Assembly (NCBI GenBank): GCA_945935945.1
Contig: CAMESA010000024.1
Span: forward strand, 1 to 10,469
From: an uncultured Mollicutes bacterium
Lineage (GTDB): Bacteria > Bacillota_I > Bacilli_A > RFN20 > CAG-826
DNA: 10,469 nucleotides
Direction: 5' to 3'
Numbering within the stretch: position 1 is the stretch's first letter; every line of letters begins with the position of its first letter. Made by a program: the position numbers and the translations under genes. The notes beneath the pieces are model-generated. The model was not told the origin of the DNA. It did not search any database and worked only from the letters and a program-made list of their open reading frames with translations. Below are positions 1-6,659 of the stretch, in pieces.

Positions 1-81
1 TAGATAAGACTTTGCAGTATTCTCTGAAAGATGATCTCTTAATATTAAATAGTTATAGAAACTCTTATGATAGTTATTCAT
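1..81 (-). CDS. xerC: Tyrosine recombinase, XerC/CodV type (5' end only; continues beyond the left edge)
   Basis: Only the first 27 codons lie in the window. They start at an ATG complementary to 79-81 that overlaps the 3' end of trmFO by 8 bases. The translated residues include YLILRDHLSENTAKSYL, which fits the start of the N-terminal SAM-like core-binding domain of phage-type integrases and Xer recombinases (the typical YL...LS.NT..SYL pattern). XerC pairs with XerD to resolve chromosome dimers at dif. In Bacillus the gene after topA-trmFO is codV/xerC, so context agrees with the motif. No clear SD precedes the start, so translation is probably coupled to trmFO. The catalytic domain (R, K, H/R, Y) is outside the window, so XerC rather than another Xer is inferred mainly from synteny. 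Confidence 0.72.
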   Translation of the reverse strand, partial: MNNYHKSFYNYLILRDHLSENTAKSYL

Positions 82-1354
82 CAATTTGTGATTTAAATTT
101 TTCTATTTCTTCTAATGAACGTGAAATAGCTTGATCTTTTGGATCTTTATTTGCTTTATAAACAATGCCAAAGTTTGCATTCATTGGTTGAAAATTGTTA
201 ATACCAGTTCTTGAAATATATCTAATTAAAGAACCTAAAACTGTATAAAAAGAAATATTTTTGTAAGCAATGCCTTTTATTTTCATATATAAATAATAGG
301 CAGCTAAAAGTCCGCTTGCAGCGCTTTCAACATAACCTTCTACACCTGATAATTGTCCTGCAATATAAATATCGTTATTTGCTTTTAATTCTAGTGATTC
401 AGTTAGTATTTTTGGCGCGTAAATGTATGAATTTCTATGCATTAGTCCATATCTAACAAATTTTGCATTTTCTAAGCCAGGTATTAAGCTAAATACTCTT
501 TTCTGTTCACTATAAGTCAAATTAGTTTGAAATCCAACCATATTATATAAGCTGCCAATTAAATCATCTTGACGCAATTGAACAACAGCATAATATTCTT
601 TCCCATCATTTTCTAAACCTTTAGGTTTTAAAGGGCCATAGCGCAAAGTGTCTTCTCCTCTTGAAGCAATAACTTCAATAGGTAAACACCCTTCAAAATA
701 GCATTTATCAAAATCATGTAATGGGGCTCTTTTTGCATTAATCAATTCTCTATAAAAATTTAAGTATTCTTCTTTAGAAAACGGACAATTTATATAACTA
801 TCATCACCTTGATTATAACGTGATTTCATGAAGACTTTTGAAAAATCAATTGAGTCTTTTTCAATAATTGGTGCACTTGCATCAAAAAATCCAAAACTTT
901 TTTGTTTTGTTATGCTTTCAATTTCAAATAAAAGATCTTTGTCTGTTAAAGGTCCTGTACAAATGATTGTATAACCTTCAGGAATCTTTGTTACTTTTTC
1001 GTTATGAATAATGATATTTTTGTTTTCTTTAATCTTTTTTGTAATATATTCAGCAAAAAGTGTTCTATCTACCGATAAAGAATCACCACTTGGAACAGAA
1101 GAATGTTCGCTAGCTTCCATCATTAATGAACCTAAAATTTTAATTTCTTCTTTTAACAAGCCACAAGCATTATCTAATTTTTTGTTTTTTAAAGAATTCG
1201 AACAAACAAGTTCGCCAAATAAAGAAGTATGATGTGCTTCTGTATTATTCTTTGGCCTCATTTCATAAAGATGAACAGTTAGACCATGATTTGCTAAAAA
1301 ATTAGCTGCTTCTGAACCAGCTAATCCAGCACCAATAATATTAATTTGTTTCAT
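74..1354 (-). CDS. trmFO: Methylenetetrahydrofolate-tRNA-(uracil-5-)-methyltransferase TrmFO
   Basis: This 426-residue flavoprotein makes m5U54 in the tRNA T-loop, using methylenetetrahydrofolate as carbon donor and reduced FAD. The N-terminus has the dinucleotide-binding motif GAGLAGSEAA (residues 8-17). The family-typical stretch GELVCSNSLK contains Cys51, and Cys223 lies in EGCLPIEVIASRG; these correspond to the conserved cysteine pair described for TrmFO. GYVESAASG and NFQPMNANFGI near the C-terminus are also typical of the family. Length agrees with Firmicute homologues (about 435 residues). The start overlaps the end of topA by 14 bases and its 3' end overlaps xerC by 8, which implies a topA-trmFO-xerC operon with coupled translation. 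No clear SD is visible. All expected motifs are present and the assignment is secure. Confidence 0.97.
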   Translation of the reverse strand: MKQINIIGAGLAGSEAANFLANHGLTVHLYEMRPKNNTEAHHTSLFGELVCSNSLKNKKLDNACGLLKEEIKILGSLMMEASEHSSVPSGDSLSVDRTLFAEYITKKIKENKNIIIHNEKVTKIPEGYTIICTGPLTDKDLLFEIESITKQKSFGFFDASAPIIEKDSIDFSKVFMKSRYNQGDDSYINCPFSKEEYLNFYRELINAKRAPLHDFDKCYFEGCLPIEVIASRGEDTLRYGPLKPKGLENDGKEYYAVVQLRQDDLIGSLYNMVGFQTNLTYSEQKRVFSLIPGLENAKFVRYGLMHRNSYIYAPKILTESLELKANNDIYIAGQLSGVEGYVESAASGLLAAYYLYMKIKGIAYKNISFYTVLGSLIRYISRTGINNFQPMNANFGIVYKANKDPKDQAISRSLEEIEKFKSQIDE

Positions 1355-3437
1355 TTTTATCAGTTTTTTTAATGGATTCTATATAGTCGCATTTTGGGTA
1401 ATTACTACAGCCATAGAAACGACCACGTTTGCTTCTTCTTATAACTAACTTTGCACCACATTTTGGGCAAATTTTATCTTCATGACTTTCTTCTGATAAA
1501 GATTCAATATATTTGCACTTTGGAAAATTTGAACACCCAATAAATTCATCTCCACTCTTATTTTTTCTAATAACTAAAGGAGATCCACAATTAGGGCAAT
1601 CTCTTCCGACTAATTTAGGTGCTTTACTTTCATCCTTTTTAATATATGTACATTCCGGATAGTTAGAACATCCAACAAATTCGCCATGTTTTCCTTTTCT
1701 AATAACCAAGTCGCCACCACAAACAGGACATTTCTCACCTGTTGTCTTTAATGGTTCTTTATACATAATCTCTTTTACTTCTTCAAAATGATTAATAAAA
1801 GGAACATAAAAATCATTGATTACTTTAAGTTCATCAATAGAACCATCACTAATTTTATCTAAATTAGTTTCCATTTCAGCAGTATATTCAGTATTCATTA
1901 AATCAGGAAAATATTTTGTTAAAACATTGCTAGTTAAAACTCCTTGTTCAGTTGGAGTTAATACGCCGCCTGTTGTACTCACATATTTTCTAGAAATTAA
2001 AGTTTGAATTGTAGATGCATATGTTGATGGTCTACCGATTCCTTTTTCTTCCATTAATTTAACAATTTTAGCTTCAGAATACCTTGATGGAGGTTTTGTA
2101 AAATGTTGTTCAATCTTTTTATCTTCAAGTTTATAAAGAATAGGAGATGAAACTTCAATATTTGGAATTGATGAACTCTCTTTATCATCAACTTTTAAAA
2201 CATCATAACCTGGGAAAACAACTTTAATTCCTTTTAATTCAAAAGTTAAATGACTGTTTTTGAAAGTCAACGTTGTAACCTCTTGAATTTTATTTTTCAT
2301 CAAGCTTGAAAGTGCTCTTTCATAAATTAACTTATAAAGTTTGTATTGATGATCACTTAAAGATTGTTTTGCAATTTCTGGCGTAATTGATAAATCAGTA
2401 GGTCTAATTGCTTCATGTGCATCTTGTGCATTTTTAACTTCTTTAGGTCCTTTACTTCCTAAATAATATTCAGAACCAAATTTATCAATAATATATTTTT
2501 TTGCACTAGCAATAAAAGAATCACTTAATTTTGTACTATCAGTTCTTATATAAGTGATTAAACCAACTAATGTGCCATTTATTTCAACACCTTCATAAAG
2601 TTGTTGAGCAAGCATAGTTGTTTCTTTTGTTTTAAACTTGTATTTATTAAAAGCTTCTTGTTGCAAAGTAGAAGTTCTAAAAGCTTCTTTAGAAGGTATT
2701 GATTTTTCAATTGTCTTTTTATCTGATAATGAAACATCTTCATCAGCATAAGATAAAACAATTTCAGCAGTTTCTTTGTTAGGGATTTTTGCAACTTTAT
2801 CGTCAATTTTGACTAAATCGATAGAATAAGTCTTTTTTGCCACTTTAATTTTGGAATTAAGTGTCCAATATTCTTCGCTAACAAAATCATTAATTTCTTT
2901 TTCGTGTTCAACAATCATTTTTAAAGTGACACTTTGAACACGTCCTGCACTTTGACTTCCTAATTTTGATTTCATCAAAGAACTTAATTTGAAACCAAGA
3001 ACTCTATCAATAATTCTTCTAGCTTCTTGGCTATGAACTAAATTCATATCTATGAGACGTGGATTTTCTATTGCGTTCTTAATAGAATTTCTAGTAATTT
3101 CATGAAATTCCAATCTTTTTGCAGTATTAACATCCAATTTCAAAACTTGAGCAAGATGCCAAGCAATTGCTTCTCCTTCACGATCAGGGTCGGTTGCAAG
3201 GATAACTTCTTCAGATTTCTTTGCCAAAGTAGTTAATTTTTTAACAACTTCTTTTTTATCCTTATTAATAATATACTTAGGTTCAAAATTATTTTCGCAA
3301 TCTACACCAAGGCCACCTTTTCCAGAAATTGCTAAATCTCTGACGTGTCCAATACTGGCTTCGACAACGTAATCTTCACCAAGATAGTGACTAATGGTTT
3401 TACTTTTTGCTGGAGACTCGACTATAACTAATTTCAT
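1341..3437 (-). CDS. topA: DNA topoisomerase I (type IA)
   Basis: This 698-residue type IA topoisomerase relaxes negatively supercoiled DNA through a transient 5'-phosphotyrosine link. The TOPRIM domain starts at KLVIVESPAKSKTI (Glu7) and has the acidic triad in ATDPDREGE (Asp83, Asp85, Glu87). The catalytic tyrosine is Tyr296 in LITYIRTDS. PPSRYSEAKIVKLMEEKGIGRPSTYA is the conserved core block. The C-terminus carries three four-cysteine zinc ribbons at about residues 570-596, 614-641 and 657-683. I chose the ATG complementary to 3435-3437. It follows a GAGGT SD four bases upstream and gives the usual MKLVIVESPAK start. A TTG five codons upstream (3450-3452) would lie outside the RNA made from the promoter proposed at 3455-3483. 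The gene heads a unit with trmFO and xerC. Confidence 0.97.
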   Translation of the reverse strand: MKLVIVESPAKSKTISHYLGEDYVVEASIGHVRDLAISGKGGLGVDCENNFEPKYIINKDKKEVVKKLTTLAKKSEEVILATDPDREGEAIAWHLAQVLKLDVNTAKRLEFHEITRNSIKNAIENPRLIDMNLVHSQEARRIIDRVLGFKLSSLMKSKLGSQSAGRVQSVTLKMIVEHEKEINDFVSEEYWTLNSKIKVAKKTYSIDLVKIDDKVAKIPNKETAEIVLSYADEDVSLSDKKTIEKSIPSKEAFRTSTLQQEAFNKYKFKTKETTMLAQQLYEGVEINGTLVGLITYIRTDSTKLSDSFIASAKKYIIDKFGSEYYLGSKGPKEVKNAQDAHEAIRPTDLSITPEIAKQSLSDHQYKLYKLIYERALSSLMKNKIQEVTTLTFKNSHLTFELKGIKVVFPGYDVLKVDDKESSSIPNIEVSSPILYKLEDKKIEQHFTKPPSRYSEAKIVKLMEEKGIGRPSTYASTIQTLISRKYVSTTGGVLTPTEQGVLTSNVLTKYFPDLMNTEYTAEMETNLDKISDGSIDELKVINDFYVPFINHFEEVKEIMYKEPLKTTGEKCPVCGGDLVIRKGKHGEFVGCSNYPECTYIKKDESKAPKLVGRDCPNCGSPLVIRKNKSGDEFIGCSNFPKCKYIESLSEESHEDKICPKCGAKLVIRRSKRGRFYGCSNYPKCDYIESIKKTDKNETN

Positions 3438-3454
3438 ATATACCTCGTTCAATT

Positions 3455-3483
3455 AATATATATGTGGTTAAATGCTTTGTCAA
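3455..3483 (-). promoter_or_regulatory. topA promoter, housekeeping-sigma type
   Basis: On the minus strand a perfect -35 TTGACA (3478-3483) is followed by exactly 17 bases and a -10 TATATT (3455-3460). The predicted start near 3448 gives a leader of only about 11 bases carrying GAGGT before the topA ATG. This is the closest match to the sigma-70/SigA consensus in the window. Function is inferred from sequence alone. Confidence 0.8.
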
Positions 3484-3507
3484 AGAGAAAAAAATCGTAA
3501 AATTGGC

Positions 3508-3529
3508 TAAATAATATAAATATTATTTA
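3508..3529 (-). terminator. AT-only inverted repeat at the end of the small gene; weak terminator candidate
   Basis: Positions 3508-3517 and 3520-3529 form a perfect 10-base-pair inverted repeat made only of A and T. It spans the stop codon of the 70-residue gene. On the minus strand a run of seven T follows only after about 14 further bases, so the geometry is poor for an intrinsic terminator. It could end the dprA unit before the topA promoter, or be chance in AT-rich DNA. Confidence 0.25.
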
Positions 3530-3735
3530 TTATCTATAAAATTTTTTTCTTTATCAAAATAATGTTTTTCATATTTAGCAAAAGTTCTTTTTTCATCGTA
3601 ATTTGGATTATATTTCATGCAAAGTTCTTTATTTTTAGTCAAAAACTCATATTCTTTAGTATCTTTCAGAATTCTATAAAGTTCATTTCCTTTATTTTGT
3701 TTTTTGTTATTCTGTTTTCTTTGACTTAGTATCAT
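3523..3735 (-). CDS. Small basic protein of unknown function (70 residues)
   Basis: I do not recognise this protein. It has 15 lysines and 3 arginines in 70 residues, no membrane segment and no signal peptide. The N-terminal half is Asn/Gln/Lys-rich (QRKQNNKKQNK) and the C-terminal half is rich in Tyr, Phe and Lys. Two things support a real gene. It fills a gap that would otherwise be about 200 bases in a very compact region, and its ATG has an SD-like AGGAAGGA about nine bases upstream, inside the dprA coding sequence. It overlaps the dprA 3' end by 29 bases in another frame, so it is probably translated from the dprA transcript. The composition could suit nucleic-acid binding, but that is a guess. 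A spurious frame cannot be excluded at this length. Confidence 0.55.
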   Translation of the reverse strand: MILSQRKQNNKKQNKGNELYRILKDTKEYEFLTKNKELCMKYNPNYDEKRTFAKYEKHYFDKEKNFIDNK

Positions 3736-4528
3736 TAATAATATTCCTTCCTAATTGGAGCAGTAAATCATCCGAATTTTCGATCATTGCGGCCCCATCT
3801 TTAATTAATGCATTGCATGCACTCTTTACATTTGCTGGATATGGTACACAACCAATCCCTTTACCAGCATTTAGAGCGTAGTTAACTGTGATTGATGTGC
3901 CGCTTCTTTCATAAGCTTCACCAATTACTAAAAACGAACCAATATCTGCAACAATTCTATTTCTAAAACAAAATTTATCAGGGGTAGGTGCAACAGAATT
4001 TGGATACTCAGAAATTATTAATCCTCCATTCTCTATTATCCTATTATATAATGCTTCATTTTCATTAGGATAAATGTAATCAATCCCACACCCTAAAACT
4101 GCTATTGTTTTTAATCCATAATCAATAGCTGCATTATGAGCTGTAGCATCAATACCTTTTGCAAGTCCACTAACAATAACTATATCTTTAGGCAAATTCT
4201 TGATAATATCGCGTACTACGCTTTCTCCATAATGCGAAGATTTTCTGCTACCAACAAAAGAAACAAGATTTCTTGGATCAGTATGGGTTAGTATCTCTAA
4301 ATCACCTTTATAATAAATAACTATTGGTGGTTTTGGTGCGCCATTTCTAAAAAATTCTGGATAATCAGCATCTAAAATGGTGATAAATGGTGTTGTAATA
4401 TTTGATAATGCTGCATCTACTTCGGTTTCTTCAATTCTTTGCTTATGACAGATAGCATCGAAGATTTTTTGAAAATCTCCATCAAACTTATAGGAAAGAC
4501 CAGCAAGTATACTTTTAACATCTTTCAT
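3707..4528 (-). CDS. dprA: DNA-processing protein DprA (DNA-protecting protein Smf)
   Basis: DprA binds incoming single-stranded DNA in the cytoplasm and loads RecA during natural transformation; the gene is also kept in many lineages not known to be competent. The 273 residues include the Rossmann-like DprA core: VGSRKSSHYG (92-101), SGLAKGIDATAH (120-131), AVLGCGIDYIYP (143-154), FCFRNRIVA (186-194) and RSGTSITVNYALNAGKG (208-224). The N-terminal region is a short divergent helical part, and there is no room for the extra C-terminal winged-helix domain of longer homologues, so it resembles the short Firmicute form. The segment after RSGT (GIGCVPYPANVKSACNALIKDGA) is more divergent than usual but keeps the N.LI..GA pattern. 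Its start codon sits directly after a terminator-like hairpin that contains its SD. In Bacillus the gene also precedes topA. Confidence 0.95.
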   Translation of the reverse strand: MKDVKSILAGLSYKFDGDFQKIFDAICHKQRIEETEVDAALSNITTPFITILDADYPEFFRNGAPKPPIVIYYKGDLEILTHTDPRNLVSFVGSRKSSHYGESVVRDIIKNLPKDIVIVSGLAKGIDATAHNAAIDYGLKTIAVLGCGIDYIYPNENEALYNRIIENGGLIISEYPNSVAPTPDKFCFRNRIVADIGSFLVIGEAYERSGTSITVNYALNAGKGIGCVPYPANVKSACNALIKDGAAMIENSDDLLLQLGRNIINDTKSKKTE

Positions 4529-4560
4529 AAAAAAACTCCTTTCACTTAAATAAAAGGAGT
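4529..4560 (-). terminator. Intrinsic terminator/attenuator abutting the dprA start and containing its SD
   Basis: Read on the minus strand, ACTCCTTT (4560-4553) pairs perfectly with AAAGGAGT (4542-4535) around a 10-base loop. Six T (4534-4529) follow, and then the dprA ATG begins at 4528. This is the shape of a Rho-independent terminator for transcripts arriving from rnhB. The 3' arm holds AAAGGAG, the only good SD for dprA, at normal spacing, so the folded hairpin would both end transcription and mask the ribosome binding site. Confidence 0.7.
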
Positions 4561-4566
4561 AAAAAT

Positions 4567-4585
4567 CAAATATTTTAAAAATTTG
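4567..4585 (-). terminator. Weak hairpin just after the rnhB stop
   Basis: CAAAT (4585-4581) can pair with ATTTG (4571-4567) on the minus strand, with two more A-T pairs inside after a T-T mismatch, and is followed by ATTTTT. It begins two bases after the rnhB stop codon. Stability must be low because nearly all pairs are A-T. It may support the stronger hairpin at 4535-4560. Confidence 0.25.
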
Positions 4586-4586
4586 T

Positions 4587-5210
4587 CTATTTTTTTATAA
4601 TTTTTTCTTCTAAAAGTAAGGATTTAATAGGTTCATAAGTTTCTCTATAGAAACCATCAATGATTCCATGTTCTTTGATTGCTTCAACATGTTTTTTTGT
4701 TCCATATCCTTTATGAGATTTAAAACCATATTCAGGATGCTTTTGATCCATATCTAATAAAATTCTGTCTCTAGTAACTTTAGCAATAATTGAAGCCGCA
4801 GCTATGCATTGGCATTTAGCATCACCTTTAATAATGTCTATTACATCAACTTTTTCATCTTTAAGTTTCATTGCATCAGTTAAAATAAGATCATAATCAA
4901 TTTTTAACTGTGAAATTGCTAGATGCATCGCTTCTTTTGTTGCTTCATAAATATTAATTTCATCAATTCGTTTACTATCAACTATTCCAACTCCATAAGA
5001 AAGAGCGTTATTAATTATTTCATCATAAAGTTGTTCTCTTTTCTTCTCGCTGAGTTTTTTTGAGTCATTTATCTTTTCATTTATATATGTGCGAGGAAGA
5101 ATGCAAGCGGCAGCAACAACAGGACCACAAAGTGGGCCCCTACCTGCTTCATCAACTCCAACTATTACTTTTATTTTTTCGTTATAAAATTGTTCTTCAA
5201 AATCTAACAT
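4587..5210 (-). CDS. rnhB: Ribonuclease HII
   Basis: RNase HII nicks RNA-DNA hybrids and misincorporated ribonucleotides 5' of the ribonucleotide, starting ribonucleotide excision repair. The 207 residues show the family signature VGVDEAGRGPLCGP, the DSKKLSEKKR block, IAAASIIAKVTRD and the C-terminal HPEYGFKSHKGYGTKKH. The expected metal-binding acids are Asp20, Glu21, Asp112 and Asp130. I prefer the ATG at 5208-5210, which lies one base after the rbgA stop (TAATATG) and suits termination-reinitiation. A TTG three codons upstream (5217-5219) would overlap rbgA, and neither start has a clear SD. In Bacillus, rnhB also follows rbgA. The stop is TAG, followed by two hairpins. Confidence 0.95.
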   Translation of the reverse strand: MLDFEEQFYNEKIKVIVGVDEAGRGPLCGPVVAAACILPRTYINEKINDSKKLSEKKREQLYDEIINNALSYGVGIVDSKRIDEINIYEATKEAMHLAISQLKIDYDLILTDAMKLKDEKVDVIDIIKGDAKCQCIAAASIIAKVTRDRILLDMDQKHPEYGFKSHKGYGTKKHVEAIKEHGIIDGFYRETYEPIKSLLLEEKIIKK

Positions 5211-5211
5211 A

Positions 5212-6060
5212 TTATTCAATTCTGTCTAAAGTATATTTTACTATTTTTGCATCCTTAAAATCTCTAAAGAATTTCTTTTCTGCTTCAGGAATATTAAGCT
5301 CATCATTTTTTAATTTACTTACATGATATTTAGCAACATAAGCAATAAAACGTGAATAAGTTAAATCATTTGTAATACGTATATTGTCATAGTATTCAGA
5401 TAAATTTTGTCGGTAATACCTTATTAAAAATGAAAAAATATACTTATTAACAGTTTCTAAAGGCAAAACATCTTCCTTAACAGAGCCAATAATTCCGAGT
5501 TTATAAAAATTAGTCGGATCTTCATATTTTGGTTCTAAAATGCCAGGAGTATCTAATAAATAAAATTCATTATTAATACGAACTGTATTAATACTTTTTG
5601 TAACACCAGGTTTATTTTGCGCTTGTAATTGTTTTTTTCCAATAAGCGCATTAATAAAGGTAGATTTCCCAACATTTGGAACACCTAAAACAACACCTTT
5701 AAAAATTGGATTCTTAATTCCTTTGCTTAATGCCTTTTTTCTCTTTTCTTTAGTAATTTGTCTTAAAAGTTTGACAATGTCATCTCTAATTTTTAATCTG
5801 CAATCGATTAAAAAAGCACGAACATATGTCCTTGTGTAATAATCAAGCCACTTTTTTGTTTCTGCTAAATCGCATAAGTCTATCTTATTAATAATAATTA
5901 AAACAGGCTTGCCTTCTAAAATACCGAAAATATCTCTATTTATTGATGCGAATGGCGCTCTAGCGTCAATTAAAACAATAGCAAAATCAATAACTTTAAT
6001 AAGTTTTTGAATATTATTAGTTGCCTTTTTCATGTGGCCAGGGTACCAATTTGTTGACAT
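5212..6060 (-). CDS. rbgA: Ribosome biogenesis GTPase RbgA (YlqF)
   Basis: RbgA is a circularly permuted GTPase that acts in a late step of 50S subunit assembly. Its 282 residues begin with the typical WYPGHMKKA, where His9 matches the catalytic histidine of RbgA. The GTPase motifs come in permuted order: G4 NKID (58-61), then G1 GVPNVGKST (126-134), then G3 DTPG (170-173). The stretch PGVTKSINT (151-159) lies in the switch I/G2 region. The C-terminal helical domain (about 185-282) is thought to contact rRNA. The start has a GGAAG SD six bases upstream. A weak promoter candidate lies at 6082-6110, just past the rplS terminator, so rbgA-rnhB may be transcribed both by readthrough and independently. 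The rplS-rbgA-rnhB order matches Bacillus. Confidence 0.96.
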   Translation of the reverse strand: MSTNWYPGHMKKATNNIQKLIKVIDFAIVLIDARAPFASINRDIFGILEGKPVLIIINKIDLCDLAETKKWLDYYTRTYVRAFLIDCRLKIRDDIVKLLRQITKEKRKKALSKGIKNPIFKGVVLGVPNVGKSTFINALIGKKQLQAQNKPGVTKSINTVRINNEFYLLDTPGILEPKYEDPTNFYKLGIIGSVKEDVLPLETVNKYIFSFLIRYYRQNLSEYYDNIRITNDLTYSRFIAYVAKYHVSKLKNDELNIPEAEKKFFRDFKDAKIVKYTLDRIE

Positions 6061-6081
6061 AATGTTCTTCCAATCTATTGA

Positions 6082-6110
6082 ATTTTATCAAAATAACGCT
6101 GATATATAAA
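6082..6110 (-). promoter_or_regulatory. Possible rbgA promoter
   Basis: On the minus strand TTTATA (6105-6110, four of six to TTGACA) is separated by 17 bases from TAAAAT (6082-6087, five of six to TATAAT). It overlaps the T-rich tail of the rplS terminator and would start rbgA transcripts near 6075. AT-rich DNA yields such matches by chance, so confidence is modest. Confidence 0.4.
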
Positions 6111-6137
6111 GAAAAGAGATGAACTTAATCATCTCTT
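6108..6137 (-). terminator. rplS intrinsic terminator
   Basis: On the minus strand AAGAGATGA (6137-6129) pairs perfectly with TCATCTCTT (6122-6114) around a 6-base loop. A G-T and an A-T pair can extend the stem, and TTCTTT (6113-6108) follows. It begins 11 bases after the rplS stop codon. On the plus strand the following bases are less T-rich, so the minus direction is favoured. Confidence 0.75.
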
Positions 6138-6148
6138 CTTTCTTGCAA

Positions 6149-6502
6149 TTATTTTTTAAGTACTTCTTTAATTCTTGCTGATTTGCCGCTTCTTTCACGG
6201 ATGTAGAAGATTTTACTTCTTCTAACTCTACCAATTTTAAGAACTTGAACACTTACAACGTTTGGTGAATGAACTGGGAATACTCTTTCAACACCGATTT
6301 TGTCAGACATTTTTCTAACAGTGAATGTTTCAGAAACTCCAGAACCTCTTCTTTGGATTACAACACCTTCAAAAGCTTGTAATCTTGTTTTTCCACCTTC
6401 AACGATTCTGACCATTACTTTAACAGTATCGCCAGCTTTGAAATGTGGGAAATCAGTTCTTAATTGGGTAGCAGCTACTTCTTTTACTAAATTAGTATTC
6501 AT
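6149..6502 (-). CDS. rplS: 50S ribosomal protein L19
   Basis: L19 is a large-subunit protein located at the interface with the 30S subunit. The 117 residues match the family throughout: QLRTDFPHFKAGDTVKV, VRIVEGGKTRLQAFEGVVIQRRGSG, ETFTVRKMSDKIGVERVFPVHSP and the basic tail GRVRRSKIFYIRERSGKSARIKE. I chose the ATG at 6500-6502 because GGAGGG lies about seven bases upstream. A TTG two codons earlier (6506-6508) would sit one base after that SD and is not usable. The gene has its own promoter, a structured leader and a terminator. In both Escherichia coli and Bacillus rplS lies downstream of trmD on the same strand; here the rpsP-trmD block faces away from it. Confidence 0.98.
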   Translation of the reverse strand: MNTNLVKEVAATQLRTDFPHFKAGDTVKVMVRIVEGGKTRLQAFEGVVIQRRGSGVSETFTVRKMSDKIGVERVFPVHSPNVVSVQVLKIGRVRRSKIFYIRERSGKSARIKEVLKK

Positions 6503-6577
6503 ATGCAACCCTCCTATTCGTTCTCTTGATGTTCATGTAATAAAATTATATTGGAACACCCGTAGCACTTTTGCGCT
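6503..6577 (-). ncRNA. rplS 5' leader with two hairpins; candidate L19 autoregulatory leader
   Basis: The predicted rplS leader is about 75 bases long. The first hairpin pairs AGCGC (6577-6573) with GTGCT (6568-6564) around AAAA. The second pairs GGTGTTC (6560-6554) with GAACATC (6534-6528), with an inner AATA/TATT helix. A purine-rich stretch then leads to the GGAGGG SD. Ribosomal-protein leaders, including an L19 leader family, are known upstream of rplS in Firmicutes. Position and architecture fit, but I could not compare it with the family model. Confidence 0.5.
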
Positions 6578-6582
6578 TAATA

Positions 6583-6612
6583 ATATTATCAAAAAAGACT
6601 TGCATAAGTCAA
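6583..6612 (-). promoter_or_regulatory. rplS promoter
   Basis: On the minus strand TTGACT (6607-6612, five of six) is followed after 16 bases by GATAAT (6585-6590, five of six), or after 18 bases by TAATAT (6583-6588). Either gives a start at about 6576-6578, just at the first leader hairpin. The -35 element lies inside the spacer of the proposed rpsP promoter on the other strand. Confidence 0.6.
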
Positions 6613-6628
6613 CAATAAATATTATTAT
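6600..6628 (+). promoter_or_regulatory. rpsP promoter candidate, interleaved with the rplS promoter
   Basis: TTGCAT (6600-6605, three of six to the -35 consensus) is separated by 17 bases from TATTAT (6623-6628, five of six to the -10 consensus). Transcription would start near 6635. Overlapping -10 alternatives exist in the same AT stretch (for example TTATAT at 6625-6630). A promoter is required somewhere here because rpsP heads a plus-strand unit behind a divergent gene, but the -35 is weak. Confidence 0.5.
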
Positions 6629-6639
6629 ATACAAGGTTC

Positions 6640-6659
6640 GTCAAGGAATTATACTTGAC
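6640..6659 (+). promoter_or_regulatory. Hairpin in the rpsP leader
   Basis: GTCAAG (6640-6645) pairs perfectly with CTTGAC (6654-6659) around an 8-base loop, in the roughly 45-base leader of rpsP. It ends ten bases before the AAGGAG SD and no T-run follows, so it is not a terminator. It could be an mRNA-stabilising or regulatory stem, or chance. Confidence 0.35.

Noticed and set aside
1011..1232. Open frame of 73 codons on the plus strand inside trmFO
   Set aside because: It is antisense to a well-conserved gene and shows no SD or protein-like features. Similar antisense frames at 1816-2007, 5060-5326, 7292-7483, 9750-9941 and 9932-10198, and the 2579-2806 frame inside topA, were rejected for the same reason.
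3450..3452. TTG as the topA start
   Set aside because: It lies upstream of the predicted transcription start, while the ATG at 3435-3437 has a GAGGT SD and gives the canonical N-terminus.
6506..6508. TTG as the rplS start
   Set aside because: It sits one base after the GGAGGG SD, too close. The ATG at 6500-6502 has ideal spacing.
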